From positions 1 through 35,183 of IMG/VR virus record IMGVR_UViG_3300036772_000235: a DNA stretch of 35,183 nucleotides. One strand, 5' to 3'. The notes under the pieces were generated by a model. It was not told the DNA's origin, searched no databases, and was given only the letters and a program-made list of their open reading frames with translations. Below, in pieces: positions 1 to 6,603 of the stretch (within the stretch, counting starts at the first letter, position 1; every line of letters begins with the position of its first letter). Source of the stretch: a virus. The translations under genes were made by a program, and so were the position numbers.

Positions 1-134
1 AATACTCCCAATTGGTCAAAATTAAAATATTAGACATCCTTTTTATTTAAAAAATAATCCAATGATTCAATTATTTGCATTGTGACTTCATTAAGGATCT
101 CTTGTGTGAGTGTTTTTCCGACGTGACAACATAG
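1..134. repeat. Terminal overlap of circular assembly (left copy)
   Basis: Bases 1-126 are identical to 35051-35176. The right copy then lacks the C found at 127 and matches again for the last seven bases. The repeat carries most of a small leftward gene (30-197). Because the early operon reads sensibly through the junction, I take this as the overlap of a circularly closed or circularly permuted genome rather than a functional end. A genuine short direct terminal repeat cannot be excluded from one sequence. Confidence 0.9.
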
Positions 135-197
135 GTTCGATCTCAATAAAGTAGCTAACGATTCCGTGTTTAATATCATTTTTATTTCTTCTCCCAT
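30..197 (-). CDS. Small early protein, 55 aa, unknown
   Basis: This 55-residue protein begins MGEEIKMILNTESLATLL. Its ATG is preceded by GGAG at six bases spacing, which fixes the start. It is the fourth gene of the leftward operon headed by the Cro-like gene and lies 24 bp after the 63-residue gene. It appears to have two amphipathic helices and a Cys-Cys pair near residue 23. I recognise no family. The copy in the right terminal repeat has lost one base, which would shift its frame, so this left copy is the intact one. In the circle, the next gene downstream is the O-like initiator. Confidence 0.6.
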   Translation of the reverse strand: MGEEIKMILNTESLATLLRSNLCCHVGKTLTQEILNEVTMQIIESLDYFLNKKDV

Positions 198-221
198 CAC
201 TATCTCCGATTCCCGATGCCG

Positions 222-413
222 TCATTCCACATCTTCCATAATCAATTTTAATATATGCCTGCATTCTTCAATCCCCATTATATACGATTGTGCAGCGGCC
301 TCAGTTTTTGGATAGGCCTTAACAGAATCGATAGATGCCTTAATTTCGATTTCAGTCAAAGTAAAGAATAAAGATTCGATGTCTTCTTTTCTTAATGATG
401 TTTTTATAGTCAT
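222..413 (-). CDS. Small early protein, 63 aa, unknown
   Basis: This 63-residue, Glu/Lys-rich and probably all-helical protein contains a run of alternating charged and aliphatic residues (SLRKEDIESLFFTLTEIEIK). Its ATG follows the stop of the 45-residue membrane-protein gene by 16 bp, in an operon led by the Cro-like gene. No conserved domain is recognised. The position, between cro and the replication genes in the circular map, corresponds to the small accessory genes found between cro and O in lambdoid phages. That is an analogy of position only. Confidence 0.6.
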   Translation of the reverse strand: MTIKTSLRKEDIESLFFTLTEIEIKASIDSVKAYPKTEAAAQSYIMGIEECRHILKLIMEDVE

Positions 414-429
414 AACTTTATGTCATCCC

Positions 430-567
430 CTAAAATTTATAATTGATAAGTCCAATGATGAAACAACAAAGCACCATAGTCATTGCTCGTGTCTTCTGAT
501 GCTCGCCTTTTATTTCTTCCTTAAGCTCAAGAAGCTCCAGCAGAACTTTTTCATATTGAGTATTCAT
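430..567 (-). CDS. Small single-pass membrane protein, 45 aa
   Basis: This short gene overlaps the stop of the Cro-like gene in an ATGA arrangement, which suggests translational coupling. The product has a charged, coiled-coil-like N-terminal half (NTQYEKVLLELLELKEEIKG) and a hydrophobic C-terminal segment (MTMVLCCFIIGLI, about residues 30-42) ending in NYKF. It looks like a tail-anchored or single-pass inner membrane protein made early. I recognise no family. Exclusion of superinfecting phage or modulation of the host membrane are possible roles, but nothing in the sequence decides. Confidence 0.55.
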   Translation of the reverse strand: MNTQYEKVLLELLELKEEIKGEHQKTRAMTMVLCCFIIGLINYKF

Positions 568-761
568 TCTTTATCCTCTAAATTAGCCTTCAACTTACCC
601 CCCGTATAGACTTCAATGATGCATTGCATTTTAAATGGAATGGGCTTGCCTATTACTTCATCCTTACGCCATGAATTGACAGTCTCACGAGCAACATGTA
701 ATGCTCTGACAATATTCAACATTTTATAATCATAGTACGCCATAACTTCACTGAACTTCAT
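564..761 (-). CDS. Cro-like transcriptional repressor, 65 aa
   Basis: This 65-residue protein resembles the phage Cro family. It has a short N-terminal helix (MKFSEVMAYY), a helix-turn-helix around residues 14-34 (recognition region around VARETVNSWRKD), and a C-terminal strand with the characteristic Y-TGG-LKA pattern at 52-59. Cro proteins bind operators in the divergent early promoter region and shut down early transcription. The gene is first in the leftward operon, 58 bp downstream of overlapping divergent promoters with dyads that are candidate operators. No CI-type repressor gene lies opposite it. The divergent neighbour is the leader peptide and exonuclease operon instead. Confidence 0.75.
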   Translation of the reverse strand: MKFSEVMAYYDYKMLNIVRALHVARETVNSWRKDEVIGKPIPFKMQCIIEVYTGGKLKANLEDKE

Positions 762-775
762 AAATAACCTTATTT

Positions 776-817
776 TTGTCTAAATTAGTTGACAAACTAT
801 AGCAGTTTAGGCATCAT
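776..817 (+). promoter_or_regulatory. Rightward early promoter with 39-bp operator dyad
   Basis: The -35 box TTGACA (789-794) and the -10 box CATCAT (812-817) are 17 bp apart. They are flanked by an inverted repeat, TTGTCTAAA (776-784) and TTTAGGCAT (806-814). The same layout, with identical offsets, occurs at 32113-32154. The promoter would drive the leader peptide, exonuclease, annealase and SSB genes. The right arm overlaps the -10 box, so binding there should block the polymerase. Confidence 0.7.
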
Positions 818-824
818 AGGTCAA
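796..824 (-). promoter_or_regulatory. Leftward early promoter (cro operon)
   Basis: Read leftward, TTGACC (819-824) and TATAGT (796-801) are separated by exactly 17 bp, a good sigma70 promoter. It overlaps the rightward promoter face to face, so the two should compete or be controlled from shared operators. Transcription would begin near 790 and reach the Cro-like gene at 761. Confidence 0.65.
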
Positions 825-825
825 T

Positions 826-838
826 GCCATCCGATGGC
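826..838. promoter_or_regulatory. Palindrome, candidate Cro operator
   Basis: GCCATCCGATGGC is a perfect 6-bp inverted repeat around one central base. It lies just upstream of the leftward -35 box and downstream of the rightward -10 box. A second dyad, GGCAT (810-814) with ATGCC (824-828), overlaps it. Short palindromes of this size are typical Cro operators, but the assignment is inferred from position. Confidence 0.45.
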
Positions 839-852
839 TAAAGGAGCAAAAT

Positions 853-900
853 ATGAAAAGGATTTTTCATTTTTTAATAAAAAATACTAGGAGTTTATAA
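853..900 (+). CDS. Leader peptide, 15 aa, coupled to exonuclease gene
   Basis: An AAGGAG site six bases upstream starts a 15-codon reading frame (MKRIFHFLIKNTRSL). Its TAA overlaps the exonuclease ATG as TAATG. The AGGAG for the exonuclease lies inside this frame, so translating the leader may open or re-initiate translation of the next gene. It could be a functional leader or a micropeptide. There is no independent proof that it is translated. Confidence 0.5.
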   Translation: MKRIFHFLIKNTRSL

Positions 901-1739
901 TGATTACATCGCAACAAAGAGAAGAACGACGTTTAGGAATTGGCGGCTCTGATATGCCCATTATCATGGGTTTTTCTGAATATAAAACGCCTTATCAATT
1001 ATATCTAGAAAAAATCGGACAGGGTAAATCTTCTGATAACCAAAATGAACTACAGTACTGGGGCTCTCAATTAGAAGGAGTTATTCGAGATGAGTTCGCA
1101 AAAAGACATAATGTGTCCGTTGAGACTCCAGATACACTCATCCATCCTGATTATCCTTTTCTACGTGGCAATATCGATGGCTTTGTCCCTGCTTATAATG
1201 CGGTCCTGGAAGTTAAATGTTCATCCGCTTATCGCGCAAGTGACTGGGGCGAAGATGGTTCAGATAATATTCCGATGCCCTATTTGGTGCAAGTAGCTCA
1301 TTATTGCACTATTTCTAACGCAGATTGCGCCTACATTGCAGTGCTCATTGGTGGCAATGAATATCGTGAATACAAGTATGAGCGCAACATAGAATTTGAA
1401 AATCATATCATAGGATATGCAAAAAGATTCTGGGATTGTGTGCAAAATAAAACACCTCCTAATCCTGAAGAAATTATTGATTTGCGACTTTTATTTCCAA
1501 AGCAACATCCAGGAAAGGTAAAATCAATAAATTCTGATATTGAAATGAAAATATCTTCTTTATTTGATACTCGACTTCAAATAAAAAAGCTTAGCGATAT
1601 GGAAGACCAATATAAATTCCACATTATGCAATTTATGGAAGATGCCGAGTGCTTAGTCAATCAATCCGGACAGCCTATCATTACATGGAAGGCTAATAAG
1701 CGTGGCAGCCGTACTTTTCTAATGAAAGGAGTGAACTAA
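900..1739 (+). CDS. YqaJ-family phage recombination exonuclease
   Basis: This 279-residue protein has the YqaJ/lambda-exonuclease fold signatures: GGSD at residues 15-18, a Glu in QLEGVIRDEF (59), the metal-binding Asp in GNIDG (93), E-V-K at 104-106 and a Gln-containing helix around 131 (LVQVAHY). Members degrade the 5' strand of double-stranded ends to leave 3' overhangs for an annealing partner. That partner follows directly, sharing the TAATG junction at 1739. The start is set by AGGAG six bases upstream. Together with the next two genes it forms a Red-like recombination module, probably used in replication and repair of phage DNA. Confidence 0.9.
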   Translation: MITSQQREERRLGIGGSDMPIIMGFSEYKTPYQLYLEKIGQGKSSDNQNELQYWGSQLEGVIRDEFAKRHNVSVETPDTLIHPDYPFLRGNIDGFVPAYNAVLEVKCSSAYRASDWGEDGSDNIPMPYLVQVAHYCTISNADCAYIAVLIGGNEYREYKYERNIEFENHIIGYAKRFWDCVQNKTPPNPEEIIDLRLLFPKQHPGKVKSINSDIEMKISSLFDTRLQIKKLSDMEDQYKFHIMQFMEDAECLVNQSGQPIITWKANKRGSRTFLMKGVN

Positions 1740-2587
1740 TGGGTAACGTAATCGCACTGAATACAAGACAAGACATGTGGCATGATAAAACTCAACTGGA
1801 TGAAATACGTCGAATGGTATCTGCCACACAATTAAGTGAGGTAGAATTCAAAACATTTGTAAGCATAGGCCGTGCCACAGGACTTAACCCTTTTATGAAA
1901 GAACTTTGGGCGGTAAAGTACAGCGCAAAGCAACCAGCACAAATATTTATAGGACTTAACGGATATCGTCTCGGCGCAACACGTCATCCTGATTATGAAT
2001 ATCATTCAGCTAATTCCATTTATTCAAATGATGAGTTTTTTATGGTTGAAGATGGAATCAAACACAAGGCAAAGATAATCGATCGAGGTAATTTGATTGG
2101 GGCTTATTGTATTGTGAAGCGAAAGAATTCTACACGTTATTCATATGTTGTTGTCACAATGAAAGAATACAATCAGGAACAAAGTTTATGGAAATCAAAA
2201 CCAGAAACAATGATTAAAAAAGTCGCTGAGTGCCAAGGATTGCGCCAAGCATTTCCTGAAATATTTAACGGAACTTATGTTGATGCAGAAATGCCAAGTT
2301 CCCAGCAGGTTTCAAAGGAAATCGAAGGCAACACAAAAACCGAAAAACTTCTGAATATTTTAAAACAAAGAGAAAGTATTGATGCCGAAACAGGCGAGGT
2401 CATAGAGCATGAAACATCTATGCAACGGATAAATCAACTCATGGAGGAAATCAATCTACCCACGGACCGGATAGAAAAGGCATTCGCTCATTACGAAATA
2501 AGTGCATTGCATGAAATGAATGAATCACAACAGGAATCTTTTCTAAATTATTTGGAAAAAATGAAAAAAAAATTGGGGAGTGAATAA
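1739..2587 (+). CDS. bet: Bet/RecT-superfamily single-strand annealing protein
   Basis: This 282-residue protein matches Red-beta-type annealases. The region IGRATGLNPFMKELWAVKY (about 43-61) is the conserved N-terminal motif, and the KPETMIKKVAECQGLRQAFPE stretch is the conserved C-terminal part of the core. The last 90 residues are a less conserved helical tail. Such proteins pair complementary single strands produced by the partner exonuclease. The gene is coupled to its neighbours by TAATG overlaps on both sides, with AAAGGAG upstream of its start. The Bet type is favoured over the RecT type on the motif, but I could not run a profile search. Confidence 0.88.
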   Translation: MGNVIALNTRQDMWHDKTQLDEIRRMVSATQLSEVEFKTFVSIGRATGLNPFMKELWAVKYSAKQPAQIFIGLNGYRLGATRHPDYEYHSANSIYSNDEFFMVEDGIKHKAKIIDRGNLIGAYCIVKRKNSTRYSYVVVTMKEYNQEQSLWKSKPETMIKKVAECQGLRQAFPEIFNGTYVDAEMPSSQQVSKEIEGNTKTEKLLNILKQRESIDAETGEVIEHETSMQRINQLMEEINLPTDRIEKAFAHYEISALHEMNESQQESFLNYLEKMKKKLGSE

Positions 2588-3006
2588 TGTTTTGTAGCGC
2601 AACGATATTAGGCCGTGTTGGCAAAAAAGATACATCTACTTTAAAAAATGGAAGTGAGCTGACCATGATTTCTGTGGCAACAAGCAAAAAGTTTAAAGAC
2701 TCACAAGGTACGCCTAAAGAAGTCACAACTTGGCATAGAGTGAATTGCTTTGGGAAAGTTCAAGAGATTGCGAATAAGTATGTGCAGGTCGGCGATACGG
2801 TTTTTGTGCGAGGCGAAATCAATCACACGCAAATTGAACATGGAGAGAAAGCCGGGCAGTGGTCTTACAATGTAAATGCTTCTGACATTCGATTCATACC
2901 GAAAGGAAAGAAGGAAGGCCAAGAAGAGACATCTACACGACAACATTCTACTTCAAACAATCAGAAGAATCATTTTGAATTTGAAGATGATGGCATAGCG
3001 TTCTAA
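2587..3006 (+). CDS. ssb: Single-stranded DNA-binding protein
   Basis: This 139-residue protein has an OB fold over about residues 1-105, starting MFCSATILGRVGKK and including TWHRVNCFGKVQEIANKYV and GDTVFVRGEI, as in bacterial SSB. A Ser/Gln/Asn-rich linker follows. The C-terminal tip EFEDDGIAF resembles the acidic DDDIPF tail through which SSB recruits partner proteins. It coats single-stranded DNA during phage recombination and replication. It is the third gene of the exonuclease-annealase operon and is followed by an intrinsic terminator. Confidence 0.93.
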   Translation: MFCSATILGRVGKKDTSTLKNGSELTMISVATSKKFKDSQGTPKEVTTWHRVNCFGKVQEIANKYVQVGDTVFVRGEINHTQIEHGEKAGQWSYNVNASDIRFIPKGKKEGQEETSTRQHSTSNNQKNHFEFEDDGIAF

Positions 3007-3014
3007 AAATAGTC

Positions 3015-3056
3015 AAATAAGGGAATTTCACGAAATGCCGGGAATTTCCTTATTTT
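3015..3056 (+). terminator. Terminator after ssb
   Basis: AATAAGGGAATT (3016-3027) pairs with AATTTCCTTATT (3043-3054) with one G-U pair, around a 15-base loop, and the right side ends TTATTTT. It closes the recombination operon nine bases after the ssb stop. The hairpin is nearly symmetrical, so it could act on both strands. Confidence 0.6.
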
Positions 3057-3284
3057 ATCATATCAACTTCACGGCTAATTACATTTTGTGAATTTGTGAA
3101 ATTAGCCATGAAGAAATCTCAGAAACCTCAGAAACCATTGATGAACCCAACCTTATTTGATACCCTTGCTCGAATTGCAAGCAAAAGGGGGCAATAAGGA
3201 TAAAATCAGGTAGATTTGCCCCTTTGCAATAGGATTATAGGGACATAGATTGACAACAGGAGTTGTAATTTATTGGAGTAGTCT
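3057..3284. other. Intergenic region with two further inverted repeats
   Basis: Between the ssb terminator and the first secreted-protein gene there is no convincing gene. GGCTAATT (3073-3080) and AATTAGCC (3100-3107) form a perfect 8-bp dyad enclosing two direct copies of TTGTGAA. A second imperfect dyad pairs GCAAAAGGGGGCAA (3181-3194) with TTGCCCCTTTGC about 20 bases later. An ATG at 3108 opens a 29-codon frame to 3197, but it has no Shine-Dalgarno site and I do not call it a gene. TTGACA at 3250 has no -10 partner. Confidence 0.45.
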
Positions 3285-3662
3285 ATGAAGAAAATAATAG
3301 GAAGTGGGTTAATGCTTCTCGCTCTTAACTCACATGCAGGTTTCAATGGTCCTACAGCCCACAGTCGTGGGAATTGTGTCAATAATGAATCGATTACATG
3401 GTCAGCCATAAGCTCTTGGCAATGGCGTGTTGTTAGCTTTCATAATCCCGATTGGAATCATCCCGGTGTTGGTTATCATTATGTTGATACCGGAATGGCC
3501 TATACATGGCGTCAAGCAGCTGTTCATTGGAATGAATCTTATCCTGGTGGTAAGTATCTCGTTGTTGGGTTTCATTATTATATTGATAAAGGACGCGAAC
3601 GTTTAGATACGAACACAGAAGCTACAGATTGTAGTATTTATGACGGATGGTGGGACGTATAA
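3285..3662 (+). CDS. Secreted Trp-rich protein, 125 aa, unknown
   Basis: The N-terminus MKKIIGSGLMLLALNSHA is a typical Sec signal peptide with likely cleavage after residue 18. The mature part of about 107 residues is rich in aromatics (eight Trp) and His, and has two Cys (31 and 116) that could form one disulfide. No transmembrane segment follows. TTGGAG lies seven bases upstream of the ATG. The gene ends one base into the next frame and is co-transcribed with a second secreted protein. Role unknown. A periplasmic or extracellular protein encoded near phage early genes could be a conversion, exclusion or lysis-related factor. Confidence 0.75.
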   Translation: MKKIIGSGLMLLALNSHAGFNGPTAHSRGNCVNNESITWSAISSWQWRVVSFHNPDWNHPGVGYHYVDTGMAYTWRQAAVHWNESYPGGKYLVVGFHYYIDKGRERLDTNTEATDCSIYDGWWDV

Positions 3663-3676
3663 TGGGAACTATAAAT

Positions 3677-4432
3677 ATGAAAAAGACAATTATTGCATTA
3701 AGCATGATTCCTGCATTAGCAGGTGCTGCCATAAATCAACAAAATGATTCCATTCCTAAAGAATATATTGAAGTGCTTCAGAAGAAAGGCTTACCAACGC
3801 CAGATTCCGGAGTGCAACTAGTCCCTCAAGCAAGCTTCAAAGTAAAAGGTTGGCAAGCACAGCAATATCTCGCAGAAGATAAAGAAATGAAGGAAAAAGG
3901 ATATATCAATCGCAACTCTGAACGAGCATATGATCTCCTAAATCTTCCTGAAGTCATGAAAAAAAGAAAAATACAACAAGCTAAATATTTCAAAGGAACT
4001 GATTCTCATCTTCGTACTAACCCACAAGATATTCCTTTTGCTTATACTTTTGTTGGCGTTCCTCTTGATGTTATGGAAGAATTTTATGGTATCGCACCGA
4101 TTGGAACTTATGTAACTAGAGAACCAAAAGGATGGACCGGAGCTATTGAATTCTTTAAATCTTCGTTCGCTTACTGTTCTTATTCCGAAAACAATATGAA
4201 AGCTGCTCGTGGAGCTGCTCGTATCGCTCAGGAACAGGCGTCTTATGATGTAAATGGTAAAATAACTTTAATTGATGTCGAAGGAAATGAGAGTTCTGGA
4301 TTCTTATATCATGTGAATTGGTATGATGATATCTTCATTCGTGATGTTGAATGTGCCAGCAGAGAATTCTCGAAGAAAACGCTGCTTAATACGATCGATC
4401 TCGCCCAAAAAATAGATAAAGCTTATTTTTAA
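3677..4432 (+). CDS. Secreted protein, 251 aa, unknown
   Basis: I start at the third in-frame ATG because it gives a clean Sec signal peptide (MKKTIIALSMIPALAGA, cleavage near 17). Earlier ATGs at 3647 and 3662 would add charged residues in front of it. The mature part is soluble and mixed alpha/beta, with two Cys (167 and 226) suited to a disulfide. It contains a helical KEMKEKGYINRNSERAYDLL region and a C-terminal helix rich in Lys and Asp. I recognise no family. It follows the Trp-rich secreted protein by 14 bp, and the pair is closed by a hairpin at 4444-4465. The two may act together in the periplasm. Confidence 0.75.
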   Translation: MKKTIIALSMIPALAGAAINQQNDSIPKEYIEVLQKKGLPTPDSGVQLVPQASFKVKGWQAQQYLAEDKEMKEKGYINRNSERAYDLLNLPEVMKKRKIQQAKYFKGTDSHLRTNPQDIPFAYTFVGVPLDVMEEFYGIAPIGTYVTREPKGWTGAIEFFKSSFAYCSYSENNMKAARGAARIAQEQASYDVNGKITLIDVEGNESSGFLYHVNWYDDIFIRDVECASREFSKKTLLNTIDLAQKIDKAYF

Positions 4433-4443
4433 GAATGTATTTG

Positions 4444-4465
4444 ATGCCGTCTCACTGGACGGCAT
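4444..4465. terminator. Bidirectional hairpin between convergent operons
   Basis: ATGCCGTC (4444-4451) and GACGGCAT (4458-4465) form a perfect 8-bp stem with a six-base loop, where the rightward secreted-protein operon meets the end of the leftward rusA gene. The rusA stop codon lies in the loop. Neither side has a strong T tract, so efficiency is uncertain. Confidence 0.5.
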
Positions 4466-4817
4466 TAATCGAAACAACGATGCATCCATCCAAAGGCTCA
4501 CAGCGTGTCACCACAATGCGATCAATCTGACAGTCATCTGGATAGACACCCGCATACATTAAGGAGTCTAAAAGAGATTTCAGTATGTTATCAAGGTCAC
4601 GCTTTCGTTTGTCTGGAGGATAAGCCAAAATAGTTACTTCCAAACGTTGGTTTTTATCAAAAAATCCCGAGGACTGCGTGCAGACTTGATAGACCAAATT
4701 TCTGTAATCTCTGCCTTTTTGGCCAATATAGTGCCCTTTAGAAGTATGACGCCAATATGAATTAACAGTCGGAGGCCATGGCAGTTTAATATTAAGGTTC
4801 ATTGAGAAATTGCTCAT
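4452..4817 (-). CDS. rusA: RusA-type Holliday junction resolvase
   Basis: This 121-residue protein matches RusA. It has KLPWPPTVNSYWRH near the N-terminus, then RDLDNILKSLLDSL, which carries the catalytic Asp74 and Asp76 and the conserved Lys80, then PDDCQID with the third acidic residue near 95. RusA dimers cut four-way junctions symmetrically. In phages this resolves recombination or branched replication intermediates before packaging. A second ATG at 4802 (MNLNIKLPWPP) fits E. coli RusA length better, so the start is uncertain. It is the last gene of the leftward late operon, behind the endolysin, away from the other recombination genes. Confidence 0.88.
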   Translation of the reverse strand: MSNFSMNLNIKLPWPPTVNSYWRHTSKGHYIGQKGRDYRNLVYQVCTQSSGFFDKNQRLEVTILAYPPDKRKRDLDNILKSLLDSLMYAGVYPDDCQIDRIVVTRCEPLDGCIVVSINAVQ

Positions 4818-5049
4818 CCTTTCTTAACAATTTAATTCCAAATTTCTTTTGATTAAGAAGATGGCCTTTTAGATTTTTATTACTCATTTTTTCCCATTTA
4901 ATTATAGGCTTTGGTTCTTCTTGAGAAATCATCCAATTGCCACAGGAACAAAATGGATGAAGATAACCACACTGACATTTATTGCGGTTGATATAAAGCC
5001 AAATAACTTTGGCATGAGCACCTTCTCCTTTACGGACGAGAACTTGCAC
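4792..5049 (-). CDS. Small Cys-rich putative metal-binding protein, 85 aa
   Basis: This frame starts with GTG and overlaps the end of the endolysin gene by 20 bp and the start of rusA by 26 bp, consistent with a compact operon. The motif CQCGYLHPFCSCG (25-37) offers four Cys and one His spaced like a small zinc site. A basic C-terminal helix follows. No family is recognised. AAGG lies 11 bases upstream of the GTG. A 28-codon hydrophobic frame overlaps it in another phase (4929-5015). Confidence 0.5.
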   Translation of the reverse strand: MQVLVRKGEGAHAKVIWLYINRNKCQCGYLHPFCSCGNWMISQEEPKPIIKWEKMSNKNLKGHLLNQKKFGIKLLRKDEQFLNEP

Positions 5050-5581
5050 GTCTTAGCCATCCTTTTAGGAATTTGTAAAGTTTGGGATCTTCTTCTGTAA
5101 TTGTTGCGTAATAGTTTGCCGCACCTTCACAAAGTTCAGTCATCAAATCGTCTTCACGCCCATGTAGCGTACATTCATTCGTTGCAGCAATCGTCTTTGG
5201 GCCAAGAATTCCGTCAATGGTCATCGTGCTATAGCCGCAACGAACTAAGGCTCTCTGAAGCAATTTATGGGCCTCACAGGCGCCGATGTTCACGGCTAGG
5301 TCAAATACTTTTGTTCCGATATCGAGAGAATTTATTGCTTCGTAGTGAAATCTATCCCACCACATTATTTTATAGAATTTGGCGGCATCTTCTCGGGTCA
5401 AGTCTTTGACGTTTGCAGGCAATCCTAATTTCTGATGGTAATCAATTAAGTCTTCTTGAGTGATGCCTAGATTTGTGGCGCCACCTGGATCATCGACATC
5501 ATCTGAATATCCCCCTTCGTCTTGAAGGAGGATGTTTAGGGCATATTCAAATCGCGCTTGAGGAGTGAGGATGGATTGCAT
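5030..5581 (-). CDS. Endolysin, GH108 muramidase with peptidoglycan-binding domain
   Basis: From the ATG at 5581 the product has 183 residues. The GH108 signature DEGGYSDDVDDPGGATNLGIT includes the likely catalytic Glu at residue 22. The C-terminal half (VRCGYSTMTIDGILGPKTIAA) matches the PG-binding domain that accompanies GH108. It cuts the glycan backbone of peptidoglycan for host lysis. The frame is open upstream to an ATG at 5650 with no Shine-Dalgarno site. That extension would overlap the preceding fibre gene and add a hydrophobic stretch, so I prefer 5581, five bases after the upstream stop. No holin is recognised nearby. Confidence 0.88.
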   Translation of the reverse strand: MQSILTPQARFEYALNILLQDEGGYSDDVDDPGGATNLGITQEDLIDYHQKLGLPANVKDLTREDAAKFYKIMWWDRFHYEAINSLDIGTKVFDLAVNIGACEAHKLLQRALVRCGYSTMTIDGILGPKTIAATNECTLHGREDDLMTELCEGAANYYATITEEDPKLYKFLKGWLRRASSRP

Positions 5582-5585
5582 GATC

Positions 5586-6593
5586 TCAGCGAGCCCTTCG
5601 TGCAAAAATAGAACCATAGCCTGCAAGAGTACCTGCACTATAAGTGACATTTACAACCAGATAGATAGTTGTGGTCGATGCTAAACTGAATCGTCGATAG
5701 GGAATGGGAGTAGAAGGAAAGCCCAAATTTGAGCCTGTTTCACTTGAGAAGGTAGATACTGGACCAAAAGTTACTGAGGTATCACTCGATCCTTGGTTGG
5801 TAACTGTAATAGGCCCAATACTTGGGGAATAAACTACATCTCCATAAACATCCCAATCACCAGCAGTTAAGGAAATGGAAGTAATATTAGCCGTTGTGGC
5901 TGACGTTAAGGCGACAGGACCAGCTGGTACAACCGAACTGACAAACTCTCCTACACTTCCAGCTGCTGCATTATCATTCGTTGTTGTACCTATAATTCCA
6001 GAGGTTGTAGAGAATGAAACGGAACCAAATTGTACGTTGCTACTCGTTCCAATAGATTGAGGAGTACTTAGCATTACTGCTCCGATTGATGCCGAAGCAA
6101 TTACTTGGTTCGCAGTTCCTGTTATAGTGCTTACGCCGGCCGTGTTATAACCATAATCAGAATTCCAACTTGCAGCTGTTGTTCCAGAAGTTAAGATGCA
6201 CGTAATGATTGCCTGTGTTGCAGGAGCCATAGAAGTAATCGTATTGCTTCCAGAAGATTGTACTGTAACAACTCCACTAGAGTTGTTAACGATTAACCAA
6301 GATTGGCCCAATACTAATGTACTTGTAACAGGCATTTGAACAGTCTGAGTTGTAGAACCAGTGAAAAATTGTTGGTATGCACTCGCGACCGTTAATGTGG
6401 TCGTTCCTGCTGCCGTGGCTGTCGTCGCATAACCCTCCAAGGCATTATTCATTGATAGATTTTTGTTTGCATCCCATCCTGCCCAAGCAGTTGCAGCTGG
6501 TGCAATAGTCACTGCATTAAATCCAGTCCCACCATCTATAATTGGTAATGGACTTGTTGTATTGGCGTTAATGGCATTGTTAATAGTAGACAT
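5586..6593 (-). CDS. Fibre/appendage protein, 335 aa
   Basis: A Ser/Thr/Ala/Val-rich, beta-structured protein typical of phage tail appendages. The N-terminal part contains PLPIIDGGTGFNAVT, a motif widespread in phage fibre proteins. The C-terminal domain (about 215-335) with LTAGDWDVYGDVVY and a closing IPYRRFSLASTTT ... FARRAR segment also recurs in appendage proteins of many phages. AAGGA lies seven bases before the ATG. It is the last of six consecutive fibre-like genes and directly precedes the endolysin. It probably sits at the tail tip or on head fibres; the exact attachment is unknown. Confidence 0.7.
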   Translation of the reverse strand: MSTINNAINANTTSPLPIIDGGTGFNAVTIAPAATAWAGWDANKNLSMNNALEGYATTATAAGTTTLTVASAYQQFFTGSTTQTVQMPVTSTLVLGQSWLIVNNSSGVVTVQSSGSNTITSMAPATQAIITCILTSGTTAASWNSDYGYNTAGVSTITGTANQVIASASIGAVMLSTPQSIGTSSNVQFGSVSFSTTSGIIGTTTNDNAAAGSVGEFVSSVVPAGPVALTSATTANITSISLTAGDWDVYGDVVYSPSIGPITVTNQGSSDTSVTFGPVSTFSSETGSNLGFPSTPIPYRRFSLASTTTIYLVVNVTYSAGTLAGYGSIFARRAR

Positions 6594-6603
6594 AATATCT
6601 TCC

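Noticed and set aside
3108-3197. 29-codon + strand frame before the secreted proteins
   Set aside because: It has no ribosome binding site and starts beside one arm of an inverted repeat. Kept only as part of the intergenic description.
3250-3284. TTGACA as promoter for the secreted-protein genes
   Set aside because: At 17 bp spacing the -10 position coincides with the Shine-Dalgarno TTGGAG of the gene, and no -10-like sequence is found.
5582-5650. Endolysin start at 5650 giving a SAR-like N-terminus
   Set aside because: No Shine-Dalgarno, and the segment overlaps the end of the upstream fibre gene. Noted only as a possibility.
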